In this document: positions 24,964 to 34,114 of the stretch, piece by piece
Position numbering within the stretch: position 1 is the stretch's first letter
Layout of the letters: the number at the start of each line of letters is the position of its first letter
Assembly (NCBI GenBank): GCA_022820365.1
Contig: JAJEFO010000001.1
Span: forward strand, 27,851-91,850
Length of the DNA stretch: 64,000 nt
Reading direction: 5' to 3'
From: Silicimonas sp.
Lineage (GTDB): Bacteria > Pseudomonadota > Alphaproteobacteria > Rhodobacterales > Rhodobacteraceae
The notes under the pieces: model-generated
The model's database searches: none
What the model was told of the DNA's origin: nothing
What the model saw: the letters and a program-made list of their open reading frames with translations, nothing else
Made by a program: the position numbers and the translations under genes

Positions 24964-26489
24964 TGGGGCCGTGTCCTCGACCGTGGCAGACGGATATCGA
25001 AAGTCTGGCGCAGCGCGGCCTCGACCGTGGCGCCCAGAACAGTAGGAAAATGTGTGGCGAGAAGCGTCTTTGCAACCTCCTTGGCTTTGGCGCGAATGTC
25101 GGATTTCCCAGCAGTCTCCCAATCCTCTATCGAGCGGCGGTCGGCCAGGTCGGGATAAAGAAAGTCCGATTTCATTCGGCCAAAGGTCTGCGGATGCCCC
25201 AGAAAATGGCCTTCGGTGCGAATGGTCTCCGCAATCATCTCCGGACAAAGCGTCTCCGAACCGACCTCGACTGGAGCAAGGCTGCGCCGAATGGCCCCCA
25301 GCATGTCGTTGTCAATCACGTAGGCCTCCATCGAGGCGGCCATCAGCCCGGCCTGCATTCCCGCCGTTTGAGTGATCAGATTTGCCCCGGCATGGGCCGC
25401 CATCGTGACTGAAAGCGCCTTTTCATAGCCCGCCTGCGCATCAGCCGTTTTGCTGTCCGTGGCACCAGCGATGGTGGAATTTGGCAAGCAATAATGCCGC
25501 GCGACCTGAGATGCCGCCGCCGTAAGAACCGCTTGTTCGCCGCTGCCGCCCGCCATGCCGCCGGATCGCAGGTCGGTGACCATGGGCCGTGCGCCGTAAA
25601 TCGCCTGGGCCTCGGGATTGGCAAGCCAGGCAACAATCACCCCCGCAAGGGTTTCCGCGTTGCTTTGTGCCAGGCACCCCGCCAGGGTCACGGGGCTTGA
25701 GGCACCAAGCTGGCCGAAGGTGTTGACCATGCAGGGAATTTCGGATCTTGCGGCAGCAACCAGAACTTCTGCCGCCTCGGGCGCAAACCGCATGGGCGGG
25801 GCGACGTGATTTATGTTGAGCGACAGGAACGGGCGCGCAGCAAAGGCATTGCGCGAGCCTGCCGCAAGGTGGCACATGCTGGCAATGTCCCGCACATGGT
25901 TCGCTGAGCTGGCGCTGACAATTACATGCTTCGCGGTACCCGCCAACGCGGCAAAGCACGTGTTGATGTCCAGCAATCGGTCGTCCTCCATGTCCCGCGC
26001 CACCAGCGAGCGCGAGAAGAACTGAACATGCGGCAAGGCATCCACCAGACGGGCCGCATCATAGAGATCTCCCAAGGTGGACGCTCGAAAACTGTTGCTT
26101 TCGGCATCCAGGATCATGGGTGCCGCACCTCCCGACCCGACGTGAACCGAGGAACGGTCAAGCCTCAGATCGTGACAGGGCTCGCGCCCGAACAACGTGA
26201 CCTCGCGTCGAAGACCCTCAAGGGCGCGTTCGACCAGTTTGCGCGGAAAGGCAAGACGCCCTTCATCGGTGACCGAGCCGCCGGCGCGACACACCAAGTC
26301 AGTGACGGAGCGAGGCGCGTCACTCATCCCGAAGTCGCCGAGAAGCGCCAGCGAAGCTTCATGGATGCGGGCCATGTCCGCGTCGCTGAGGATGTTCAGC
26401 CGACCGCCAACGGCTTCCAGGCGGGGCATCTGATTCGGGTCCGCCTCATCAAGTCGGGGCAATGAGCGCTTCTTGCGTTTGCCAGTCAT
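24960..26489 (-). CDS. Second trimethylamine methyltransferase (MttB) family protein
   Basis: A 509-residue MttB-superfamily protein without an in-frame amber codon. Recognisable parts are RLNILSDADMARIHEASLALL near residue 25, the GSGGAAPMILDAES segment and the C-terminal EGHFLGHPQTFGRMKSDFLYP region. It is clearly different from the paralogue at 8400-9956. ATG 26489 has GGAAGG a few bases upstream; an ATG at 26507 is an alternative. The first residues are strongly basic. It probably transfers a methyl group from a betaine-like amine to a corrinoid protein not encoded here. Confidence 0.83.
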   Translation of the reverse strand: MTGKRKKRSLPRLDEADPNQMPRLEAVGGRLNILSDADMARIHEASLALLGDFGMSDAPRSVTDLVCRAGGSVTDEGRLAFPRKLVERALEGLRREVTLFGREPCHDLRLDRSSVHVGSGGAAPMILDAESNSFRASTLGDLYDAARLVDALPHVQFFSRSLVARDMEDDRLLDINTCFAALAGTAKHVIVSASSANHVRDIASMCHLAAGSRNAFAARPFLSLNINHVAPPMRFAPEAAEVLVAAARSEIPCMVNTFGQLGASSPVTLAGCLAQSNAETLAGVIVAWLANPEAQAIYGARPMVTDLRSGGMAGGSGEQAVLTAAASQVARHYCLPNSTIAGATDSKTADAQAGYEKALSVTMAAHAGANLITQTAGMQAGLMAASMEAYVIDNDMLGAIRRSLAPVEVGSETLCPEMIAETIRTEGHFLGHPQTFGRMKSDFLYPDLADRRSIEDWETAGKSDIRAKAKEVAKTLLATHFPTVLGATVEAALRQTFDIRLPRSRTRPQ

Positions 26490-26695
26490 GATCCTTCCCG
26501 CAGGCATGAGAGTGATGCTGTCACGAAGGAATTCGTGGACAAACGACTAGTCGGGCGAATATTGGTGAAGATACCTTGGTCCATAGCTCCTGAGCCTAAT
26601 TCGCCCTTACGCAACTTGCCTCTTGCCGTACCAAGACATGCACCGATCACAAAATGCGCACCGCCCGGCACAAGCTTCAAGGTCCCCATCAGGCC

Positions 26696-27193
26696 CTATT
26701 GCCCAAGCAAGACCCTTGCCTCGACTGGCGTTCCGCCCACTGACAACAACCGGTGATCATTCGCATTCAGTGTGACCAGAATCTCCACCACGCCTTCCGG
26801 CAATGTCGCGATGTGCATCCATGGTCCGTAAAGCCGTGCGACCTTCCGCCCGTTCACGTAGACATGTGCATGGCCTTCCCCCGGCGCGTGGGCTCGACCG
26901 ACATTTGCGGGCGAAAACGTGAAGTCCGTGGTCAACACGTGCAAGTTCCAGCCTTGTTCCAGGTCCTCCTCCACACGGACATCAAGTGCAGGCACAATGC
27001 TCCCTGCCAGATCCAGCATTTCATGATTGTCGTGGCCGTTACTGAAATCCCCGCCAGTGCCGCTGTGTTCCGAACGTTGGTCGTCTGCATGATCGTGACC
27101 GTCAAGCGTCACGCCATTGGCCGCCGCCAGCACGAATCCAATGCCGCCGCCGAATGCCAGTCCAATTATGAGCAGAGCGAACGCGCGGTTCAC
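26696..27193 (-). CDS. His-rich exported protein of the cbt cobalt locus
   Basis: A 165-residue protein with an N-terminal hydrophobic segment (FALLIIGLAFGGGIGFVLAAA, residues 5-25) acting as signal or anchor. A His/Asp-rich stretch follows (DGHDHADD, SEHSG, NGHDNHEM) that should bind divalent metal. The folded C-terminal part carries HAHVYVNGRKVARLYGPWMH. The GTG start overlaps the cbtA stop (GTGA), so it is the third gene of the cbtBA operon. Inference: a periplasmic cobalt chaperone or capture protein for CbtAB. No named family is certain. Confidence 0.75.
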   Translation of the reverse strand: MNRAFALLIIGLAFGGGIGFVLAAANGVTLDGHDHADDQRSEHSGTGGDFSNGHDNHEMLDLAGSIVPALDVRVEEDLEQGWNLHVLTTDFTFSPANVGRAHAPGEGHAHVYVNGRKVARLYGPWMHIATLPEGVVEILVTLNANDHRLLSVGGTPVEARVLLGQ

Positions 27194-27873
27194 GAACCCA
27201 TCTCGTGATCATTGGACCAAAGCACTCCGGATATGAGCCCGAGTAGCGTCCACACGACAAGACCCACTCCCAAGACGCGTGCCGCGAACAGGGCCCCAAG
27301 TTCGGTCGGGACAGGACCCGCGAAGCTGTCTGGCTCCGGCGCTCCGATGGCATGGGGCGCAAGCAACAGTACAACGACGATGCCCCAGGCTCGCCAGCCT
27401 CGCCCAAATGCAAGAAGCCACATGGCCGCCCCTGCCGCTATGGCGGTCGCGAACCACCACGCCTGCCTTGGCAGGATTTCCGCAGCCGCGACTCCGGGCA
27501 CCTCAGGAGGAAGGGAAAACGCGGGCGCAAGCAGCACCGCGACGAAACCGGCAACGCCCCAAAGCAACCCGTTGCGTGCTGAGATCACCGCCCCACGCCC
27601 TTCGGCCAGCGCCATCAGCGCAACCAGGATTAACGCAAAGCCTGCATAGGTCAGCATGCTGAAGATCACGCTCAGCCCGTCTCGGACTGGATCGAGTCCG
27701 AACCCGGGACGGGCGGCCGAACCGGACGCGGCCCCGAAATGCACCAGTTCTCCGCTTTCATAGAGCTCGGCATGCAAGAGGACAGGCTGAATGAACAAGA
27801 GGTGAAGGACCGCGGCACATAAGCCGGCCACGGCTCCAGCGATCAAACCGCTGGTCAGAATCCTGACAAGCAT
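27190..27873 (-). CDS. cbtA: CbtA, cobalt transporter subunit
   Basis: A 227-residue polytopic membrane protein with about five membrane helices. The first helix carries a His (AGLCAAVLHLLFIQPVLLHAE) and a later periplasmic segment has FSLPPEVPGV, both matching CbtA. CbtA with CbtB forms a predicted B12-regulated cobalt uptake system. It starts 2 bases after the cbtB stop and overlaps the His-rich gene downstream. Confidence 0.9.
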   Translation of the reverse strand: MLVRILTSGLIAGAVAGLCAAVLHLLFIQPVLLHAELYESGELVHFGAASGSAARPGFGLDPVRDGLSVIFSMLTYAGFALILVALMALAEGRGAVISARNGLLWGVAGFVAVLLAPAFSLPPEVPGVAAAEILPRQAWWFATAIAAGAAMWLLAFGRGWRAWGIVVVLLLAPHAIGAPEPDSFAGPVPTELGALFAARVLGVGLVVWTLLGLISGVLWSNDHEMGS

Positions 27874-27875
27874 TG

Positions 27876-28046
27876 CTAGTGACAGGGAAAACCGTTGGCG
27901 TGACGCACGTCGTGGGCGGCTGCATGCAATGCATCGGCCTGGACGTGGCCTGTCAGCACAACGATTCCTAGTCCGAGAAGAGCCGCCAAGAGCACTCCAA
28001 GCGAAGCCGATGCGGGACGCGCCTCGACAAGTGTACGTGTCGTCAT
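27876..28046 (-). CDS. cbtB: CbtB, small cobalt transporter subunit
   Basis: A 56-residue protein, single membrane helix (ASLGVLLAALLGLGIVVL), ending in the family's metal-binding tail ALHAAAHDVRHANGFPCH. A perfect AGGAGGT lies 5 bases before the ATG at 28046. It is the first gene after the cobalamin riboswitch, so translation or transcription of the cbtBA operon should be shut off when B12 is plentiful. Confidence 0.9.
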   Translation of the reverse strand: MTTRTLVEARPASASLGVLLAALLGLGIVVLTGHVQADALHAAAHDVRHANGFPCH

Positions 28047-28087
28047 GTCTACCTCCTTGCCGCCCTACCCGACGGCGGTTGATCCAT

Positions 28088-28293
28088 GCCCGACAGGTCT
28101 CCTGGCTCGCGGGTCATCGCGCCTCGCCCTCCTTCCCCCCTGCACTCCGGGAGTGGGTTCCGGGCTGCGCTCTCCGCTTACAGTCGCGGGGGCGGCTGCG
28201 GCTTGAGCCGTGTGGCTGCACCGCATTCCCTCCAGCCTGCCGGACGTCCGGCAGGATCAGGCAAGCACATGTAGCCCGTGCCGCGTTCCGGGC
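28088..28293 (-). ncRNA. Cobalamin riboswitch (upstream of cbtB)
   Basis: On the minus strand the B12-box core GCCGCCCCCGCGACTGTAAG lies at about 28176-28195, preceded by GGGAATGCGGTG and followed by GAGCCAGGAGACCTGTCGGG near 28090-28110. A short P1 pairing (GCCCG/CGGGC) closes the element. This is the canonical AdoCbl riboswitch layout. It ends about 40 bases before cbtB and is expected to repress the cobalt importer when adenosylcobalamin is bound. Confidence 0.93.
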
Positions 28294-28487
28294 GCAACGA
28301 CTTTCGGCGGCAGGACGTGACTCATTTGCGACGTTTCGGAGACTTGGCGTCCATCATCCGCCCATGCGTTTCGCGCGCAGCCGTTCAGGTCCCGGCAATC
28401 TGCTCACGGGCCGCGAGCCATCCCGCTTGACGCAACCGTCGTCCGGTCGAGACCGTGGCTGGATTTCCTTGGAATGCGCCTTTGATC

Positions 28488-30452
28488 CTACACGGCGCGG
28501 CCTGCAAGCAGCCCCTCCAGAACTGCTTCCTCTGCAGTGCGTGGCGAGACGCAGTCGCCGACGAGGTGATGTTCTATGCCGAGACTGCGCACGAGTTCCT
28601 CTACCGTGTCCCGCGGATTGTGGCCTTGGCACAGGACAAGCGTGTCGACACCTTCGCAAATCACTGGTTCATCGTTCATGATATGTTGCAGGTAGACAGT
28701 ATCTTCATCGGCTCCGAACAGTCGAACGTAGGGCATCATTTCCACGCCGAGGCTCTGCAGACGTCCGATACTCGCATCACGCACATACATCTGAATTGTC
28801 TGGCCGGGCATGTAGCCATTGACGGCCAGTTTCACCTGATGGCCTCGCAGTGCCAGGTGCTCGGCAATTCCGATCCCTATCCAGTCGGCACGCCAATCTG
28901 CCACCACGACCGATTTGCCGACATTCGCCTCGTTGCGAAGAACCTGCCAGGCATCCACGACATGAGCGTCATCGCGACCGTCGAAGTCCGGCCATCTCGG
29001 TTCGGCACCGGTCGCAACGACGATCGTGTCCGGGGCAAATTCCTTGATTACTGTCTCATCAACGGTGATGTCCCTGCGAATTTCCACCCCCGCGACGGCC
29101 ATTTCGCGTGACAGATTCGTGATGATCCCGCCGAATTCTGCACGATGCGGCAAAGCCTGCGCCAGTCGCGCCTGGCCGCCAAGCTGGACATCCCTTTCGA
29201 ACAGCGTGACGTCGTGACCTCGGTCTGCGGCGACGGCAGCGCTCTTCATTCCGCCGGGCCCGCCACCTATTACCATGACCTTCCGCTTCGTGCGCGCCAA
29301 TTCAACTCGACCAAGAGTGGTCTCGCGGCCGCTTACCGGATTTTGTATGCACGAAATCGGATAGCCCGCGTGAAAGTGGCCGATGCAGGCCTGGTTGCAG
29401 CCTATGCAAGCGCGGATGTCGTCGGCACGTCCCGTCCTCGCCTTTTCGCCCAGTTCCGGATCGCAGATCATTGCGCGCGTCATGCCGCAAAGATCCGCTT
29501 GCCCTGAAGCGATGATGCGTTCGGCGTCCTGCGGCTGGTTGATGCGACCGGTCACCATCGTTGTCACGCCCGTCCGCGCCTTCACTGCACGGCCCAAAGG
29601 CGCGGTATAACCCACCTCTTCGTCCATCGACGGCACAATGTGAACTGAACCCGCGAGAGTTGCTGAGGATCCAGCGACAACGCTGAAGTAGTTCAGCGTG
29701 GACTCGCCGGCAAGGAATTCACAAGCGTCCAGCATCTCGGCCTGTTCTATGCCCTCAAAGCTGCGCTCGTCCCCCGAGAGCCGCAGGCCGATGACGAATT
29801 CCTCGCCCACCTTGGCGCGAATGTTGGACGCAATTTCCCAAATGAAGCGGGCGCGATTCTCGAGAGAGCCCCCATACTCGTCGCTGCGTTGATTGACATG
29901 GCGGTTCAGAAACTGCGCCGGTAGGTACCCGTGCGATCCAACGATCTCGACCCCATCAAGGCCAGCTTCCTGCATCCGCAGGGCCGCATCACCGTGAGAC
30001 GAGATGACCTCGGCAATCATTTCCCGTGACATTGGCCGCGGCATGACGTGGAATCGCTCGTTAGGCGCAGGCGAAGCACTGAAGGAAACGGGCGCGGTAC
30101 CGTCTTCTGATGCCAGCATCTCGCGCCCGGGGTGAAAGAGCTGGGCAATCAGTCCGCAATCATGCCTGTGCACCGCCTGCGCGAGTCGGCTGTATCCGGG
30201 AATGCAATTATCGGTATCAACCCGGATCGGATTGGCTACGAACACGGCGCTGGCATGAACCAGCGCAACTTCGGTTACGATGAGTCCGGCGCCGCCACGG
30301 GCGCGTGCCTCGTGATAGGCAATCATCGCGTCGCCGATCTGGCCCCTTTCGTTCAGATGAGTTTCGTGTCCCGTCGACACGATTCGATTGCGGAGCGTGA
30401 GATTTCCGATGTCGACCGGAGAAAAAAGGTTGGGAAATGGCTGCGCGCTCAC
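28488..30452 (-). CDS. NADH:flavin oxidoreductase / N-methylproline demethylase-like
   Basis: A 654-residue Old-yellow-enzyme/trimethylamine-dehydrogenase-type protein. It has an N-terminal FMN TIM barrel (NLTLRNRIVSTGHETHLNERG; QLFHPGRE; GSHGYLPAQFLNRHVNQRSD), a 4Fe-4S Cys cluster (CIGCNQACIGHFHAG...ISC near 350-370), and a C-terminal FAD/NAD domain with GGGPGGMKSAAVAADRG near 395. The HETHLNE motif is shared with stachydrine/N-methylproline demethylases. It should oxidatively demethylate an N-methyl amine, which fits the neighbouring MttB-type genes. Confidence 0.85.
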   Translation of the reverse strand: MSAQPFPNLFSPVDIGNLTLRNRIVSTGHETHLNERGQIGDAMIAYHEARARGGAGLIVTEVALVHASAVFVANPIRVDTDNCIPGYSRLAQAVHRHDCGLIAQLFHPGREMLASEDGTAPVSFSASPAPNERFHVMPRPMSREMIAEVISSHGDAALRMQEAGLDGVEIVGSHGYLPAQFLNRHVNQRSDEYGGSLENRARFIWEIASNIRAKVGEEFVIGLRLSGDERSFEGIEQAEMLDACEFLAGESTLNYFSVVAGSSATLAGSVHIVPSMDEEVGYTAPLGRAVKARTGVTTMVTGRINQPQDAERIIASGQADLCGMTRAMICDPELGEKARTGRADDIRACIGCNQACIGHFHAGYPISCIQNPVSGRETTLGRVELARTKRKVMVIGGGPGGMKSAAVAADRGHDVTLFERDVQLGGQARLAQALPHRAEFGGIITNLSREMAVAGVEIRRDITVDETVIKEFAPDTIVVATGAEPRWPDFDGRDDAHVVDAWQVLRNEANVGKSVVVADWRADWIGIGIAEHLALRGHQVKLAVNGYMPGQTIQMYVRDASIGRLQSLGVEMMPYVRLFGADEDTVYLQHIMNDEPVICEGVDTLVLCQGHNPRDTVEELVRSLGIEHHLVGDCVSPRTAEEAVLEGLLAGRAV

Positions 30453-30468
30453 GACGTTCTACCCCGGC

Positions 30469-30633
30469 CTACGTTCGAGAGGTCTCGTGTGCGGCAACTA
30501 TGGCAGCCTCGATCTGATCAGGCGACGCCTCAGCGATACTGGCCATGGCTTCGCCAGTCAACGGATTGACGGCCGGCAGGGTTCCACCTCCACCGACGAC
30601 ACGCGCTCCAGTGTTCAGCACTTTGTTTTGCAT
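30469..30633 (-). pseudogene. Aldehyde dehydrogenase N-terminal remnant
   Basis: From an ATG at 30633 with GGAAAG upstream, 54 codons match the start of ALDH proteins (LPAVNPLTGEAMASIAEAS, then AIVAAHE). The frame stops at 30469, only 16 bases before the flavoprotein start, and the catalytic Cys and Glu domains are absent. A deletion probably removed the rest and brought the ALDH promoter next to the flavoprotein gene. Confidence 0.7.
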
Positions 30634-30993
30634 GTCGTCTTTCCAGGACCGCAATTCGACTTCAACGGATCGGAGTTGTCCGACGTGCAACAAATATGAC
30701 CATGAACTTGAGCCCATTGCAAAGCATGCAATCGGAAGCGAATTTCGGAAAGCGGCCAGTCACCTTGGCTCTGGCTTGGATTGGGGGCTGTACGTCCGGC
30801 ACACCGAAGGATCCTGAGTCCAGAAGCGCGGAGCCAGGATGAACGTGCCGAGGCTACACAAGATTGGGAGCGGGGGGCTGCAACCAACTGCAAAGGAAAG
30901 GCAAGGCGTACTTGCCATCTCGCTTCAGGGCAGCAGACAAGAAGGCACTCAGAATCGATTGCTGTCCTGTACTTCGCCAGTAACGCGCCTGCA
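30634..30993. other. Intergenic stretch, nothing recognised
   Basis: About 360 bases between the ALDH remnant start and the end of cobF. No coding or structural signature was seen apart from the ALDH upstream region. Confidence 0.4.
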
Positions 30994-31767
30994 TCAACTC
31001 GCGGATGAGCGCTTTGTCACATCACGATTGCGACGCTTCAGGAGGTAGGTGTCCATGATCCAGCCATGTGCGGCACGCGCTGCTGTCCGAGCTTCGGCAA
31101 TCCGTCCGGCAACCTCGTTCAAGGGGCCGCTTGCCAGGACCTGATCCTTCATTCCGAGATACGCGCCCCACCAGACATGCAACTGGTTCGGATCGAGGTG
31201 CCGAAAGCTCAGTTCTCCATCCAGCATCACCGCAACGGTCTCCGCACCCTTGGGCCATCCTTCTTCGCGCAACCGTCGCCCGGTCGTGATCGTGACCGGC
31301 GAGTTGACCTCATTGAGCGGAATGGCATGCGCGGCGGTCAGAGCTTGCAATGCGGTGATGCCCGGCACAACCCGGACCGTCGGCGCTGGGCGAAGTCGCG
31401 CCGCTATCCTGAGGGTGCTGTCATAGAGCGACGGGTCGCCCCAAACGAGCAACGCCACGCGCTGCACATCCCTGGCCTCAAGGGCCGCATTCCAGGCCTC
31501 GCCGATTTCGCCATGCCAGGCATCGACGCTCTCGAGATAGTCGGGGCTGGAAGCACGGACAGGCATGTCAAACTCCAGGATCCGCGATTCAGCCTCTTCG
31601 CCGAGAACGGACACGCAGATGTCCTTCTTCAATTCCGCCAGATACGCCTTTGCTGCTCCTTTCCTCGGAATCAGGATGCACTCCGCACCTCGAATCTCCG
31701 CCTCGCCCTCACGCGTCAGGTGGTCAGGGCTTCCAGTGCCGATCCCGATCAGAACCAGTTCATCCAT
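30994..31767 (-). CDS. cobF: CobF, precorrin-6A synthase (deacetylating)
   Basis: A 257-residue SAM-dependent tetrapyrrole methylase. The family opening is ELVLIGIGTGSPDHLTREG, the GDPSLYDSTLRI motif is near residue 110, and the VVPGITALQALTAA motif near 135. CobF methylates C-1 of precorrin-5 and removes the acetyl group, a step specific to the aerobic pathway. The ATG at 31767 lies inside the end of cobA (8-base overlap). It is the last gene of the cob operon. Confidence 0.9.
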   Translation of the reverse strand: MDELVLIGIGTGSPDHLTREGEAEIRGAECILIPRKGAAKAYLAELKKDICVSVLGEEAESRILEFDMPVRASSPDYLESVDAWHGEIGEAWNAALEARDVQRVALLVWGDPSLYDSTLRIAARLRPAPTVRVVPGITALQALTAAHAIPLNEVNSPVTITTGRRLREEGWPKGAETVAVMLDGELSFRHLDPNQLHVWWGAYLGMKDQVLASGPLNEVAGRIAEARTAARAAHGWIMDTYLLKRRNRDVTKRSSAS

Positions 31768-32482
31768 CGGACAACGCGCCATAAAGAATGAGTGTCGGCG
31801 CATGGTCCGGGTCTCGCTCGCGCAGGCGGCTTGCGAGTTCGGCAACCGTGTACCTGCCGATATTCTGCTCGCTGGTAGTCACTCCCTCTGCCATCAGCGC
31901 ACGCGTTTCGCCAGGCAGGCCGTGCGCCATCAAGATCTCGGCAAGGTCGGCAAAGGTGCGGCGCCCCATGTAGACAACCGTCGTTGCGTAAGCGTCGGCG
32001 AGCGCTGCAACGTTCAAGTCCCCCGGCAGCTTCCCCGCCACATCGTGACCGGTGATGAATTGCACGCGGCGTGCGGCCAGTCGCCGCGTCAACGGGATTC
32101 CTGCCTCCGCCGCTGCCGCGCAGGCGGAAGGCACGCCCGGAATGATCTCGAATTCCAGCGCCTCTGCACGAAGCGCTTCCAGTTCCTCTTCCAGCCGAGC
32201 GAAGATGCCGCCATCGCCCGACTTCAGCCGCACGATTCGCCCTCCCCGCTTCGCATAGTCGACCAGGAGGCGACTGACATGATCTTGCCGCGGCGACTTC
32301 CGGCCTGCGCGCTTGGCAACGCTTACCAAGTCCGCATCAGGTCCTGCATGTTCCAGGATCGGGCCGGATGAAAGGTCGTCATACAGGACTGCATCTGCGC
32401 GCCGCAGCCGGTCCACTGCCTTAAGCGTCAGCAGTTCCGGATCGCCCGGCCCAGAGCCCACGAAACTCACGAACCCGCTCAT
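31760..32482 (-). CDS. cobA: CobA, uroporphyrinogen-III C-methyltransferase
   Basis: A 240-residue SUMT: FVGSGPGDPELLTLKAVD at the start, the YDDLSSGPIL segment, RLKSGDGGIFAR near residue 85 and the IIPGVPSACAAAAEAGIPLTRR motif near 112-133. It makes precorrin-2, the entry to cobalamin (and siroheme). It overlaps cobB by ATGA and cobF by 8 bases. Confidence 0.95.
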   Translation of the reverse strand: MSGFVSFVGSGPGDPELLTLKAVDRLRRADAVLYDDLSSGPILEHAGPDADLVSVAKRAGRKSPRQDHVSRLLVDYAKRGGRIVRLKSGDGGIFARLEEELEALRAEALEFEIIPGVPSACAAAAEAGIPLTRRLAARRVQFITGHDVAGKLPGDLNVAALADAYATTVVYMGRRTFADLAEILMAHGLPGETRALMAEGVTTSEQNIGRYTVAELASRLRERDPDHAPTLILYGALSDG

Positions 32483-33807
32483 GCTTCCCCCGCGATGAGG
32501 TGGAAGAATGTGCCCGTAACATGGTCGCGTGCGGATCCCGTTTCCGGCACAGCTTTGCCGTCGGCATCAAAAACCTCGGCCAAGGGCGCGTCTGGCTGCT
32601 CAAGTATGGTCGAATAGTGAAACTCGTGACCCCTCAGCGCGCACCCGGGTCCGAAGCCAGGCATTCCGGCCACCAGGACCGCACGCCTGTAACCTAGGTG
32701 GAACTTGCGCTGCTCGTAGCTCGTCACGAGTCCGAGAAGACCCGCCATCCGATGGCTGCTGCCATCCTTGTCGACCAGCGCCTCCCCGAGCACCATGTAC
32801 CCTCCGCATTCGCCGTGGACAGGTCGGGTTTCGGCATGCCTGCGCAGACCATCCATGAACCGAGAAGAGTCCGCCAGTCGTCCTGCGTGAAGCTCCGGAT
32901 ATCCGCCGGGAAGCCACACGAGATCAGCCGAAGCATCGGGCGCCTCGTCCGCGAGGGGCGAAAATGGCACTACCTCCGCCCCGGCCCGTCGCCAGCCTTC
33001 GAGAAGATGCGGATAGGCAAAGGAGAACGCCGCGTCCCGCGCAAGCGCAATCCGTTGCGCAGGTGGGTTCGGCAAGGCACCGGGCGTGGCCAGGCCGGTC
33101 GACGAGGCAATCTCGCGGAGCGCTTCAAGGTTCACATGCTCGCGAAGAAACGCTGCATAGTCCGAAATGGCACGCTCCAGATCGGGATGCTCGACCGCTT
33201 GGATGAGGCCCAGGTGCCGTTCGGGCAGTTGCAGGTCCCCGCGCCTTGGGAGAACGCCCAGCACCGGGATGCCGACACGATCCATGCCGAGCCGCGCCAG
33301 GCGTTCATGCCTGGGACTCGCGACCCGGTTCAGGATGACGCCCGCAAAGGGCAGTTCCGGATCATAGGACTTGAACCCGAGCGCAGTCGCGGCCGCAGAC
33401 TGCGCCTGACCGCCGACGTCAACAACCAGCAACACGGACCAGCCCGCCCGCCGGGCGGTCTCGGCACTGGAACCGAATCCGGAAGCGCCTCGCCCCGCAA
33501 CGCCGTCAAACAGGCCCATTGAGCCTTCGGCGACGACGATGTCCGCGCCGGACGCCTCCGCCGCGATGGTGGCGAACAGGCTTTCATCCATGGCCCAGCT
33601 GTCTAGGTTGAAGGAGCGCCGTCCTGCCGCCGCCTCGTGGAAGGCGGGATCTATGTAGTCCGGTCCGCTCTTGAAAGGCTGGACAGAAAGCCCGTCGTCA
33701 CGAAGCGCCCGCAGGAGACCCAATGCAACCGTGGTCTTGCCAGTTCCTGACGCAGGAGCGGAAACGAACAACCCGGGCGGAAGCTGAATGGGGCTCACGG
33801 CACGCAT
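32479..33807 (-). CDS. cobB: CobB, (hydrogeno)cobyrinic acid a,c-diamide synthase
   Basis: A 442-residue glutamine-dependent amidotransferase. It carries a Walker-A-like SAPASGTGKTTVALGLL near the start, DYIDPAFHEAA, and a C-terminal class I glutaminase domain with catalytic Cys in HGECGGYMVLGE and His in LRGHEFHYSTI. ATG 33807 is chosen since GGAGACGGGG lies directly upstream; an ATG at 33837 is possible. In the aerobic pathway it amidates hydrogenobyrinate before CobNST cobalt insertion. Confidence 0.93.
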   Translation of the reverse strand: MRAVSPIQLPPGLFVSAPASGTGKTTVALGLLRALRDDGLSVQPFKSGPDYIDPAFHEAAAGRRSFNLDSWAMDESLFATIAAEASGADIVVAEGSMGLFDGVAGRGASGFGSSAETARRAGWSVLLVVDVGGQAQSAAATALGFKSYDPELPFAGVILNRVASPRHERLARLGMDRVGIPVLGVLPRRGDLQLPERHLGLIQAVEHPDLERAISDYAAFLREHVNLEALREIASSTGLATPGALPNPPAQRIALARDAAFSFAYPHLLEGWRRAGAEVVPFSPLADEAPDASADLVWLPGGYPELHAGRLADSSRFMDGLRRHAETRPVHGECGGYMVLGEALVDKDGSSHRMAGLLGLVTSYEQRKFHLGYRRAVLVAGMPGFGPGCALRGHEFHYSTILEQPDAPLAEVFDADGKAVPETGSARDHVTGTFFHLIAGEA

Positions 33808-34114
33808 CCCCCGTCTCCGGACCCGGTCGGAATCCATCTTGCAGCCCAGACCGAGCGCACGCCTCCATGCATTGTTTCATGCCGGACCATCCAGTGCGAG
33901 GCCCCGTGACTTGACATCTACCCGCCCTGAAGATTGAGGACTTTCGGGAGGTCTGGACAACCCGGTGGCCAACCTGCCACACTCACTCCGTAGCGTCAAC
34001 AAATGGAGCGCGCATTCCTCCTCGATCTGAGCGCCCGGTGTGGCCGGCGCGAAGGTCAGATTGAACGGGGAACGCATGATGAAAGAGAGAAAAATGACGA
34101 AGGGACGTAACACG
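33808..34114. other. Divergent intergenic region cobB / lipoprotein
   Basis: About 300 bases containing the divergent starts of cobB (minus) and the glycine-zipper lipoprotein (plus). In-frame alternative ATGs for the lipoprotein occur between 34076 and 34094. No riboswitch core was seen here. Confidence 0.4.

Noticed and set aside
8400..26489. Pyrrolysine-containing MttB
   Set aside because: Both MttB-family frames are continuous without an internal amber codon, so they belong to the non-Pyl branch.
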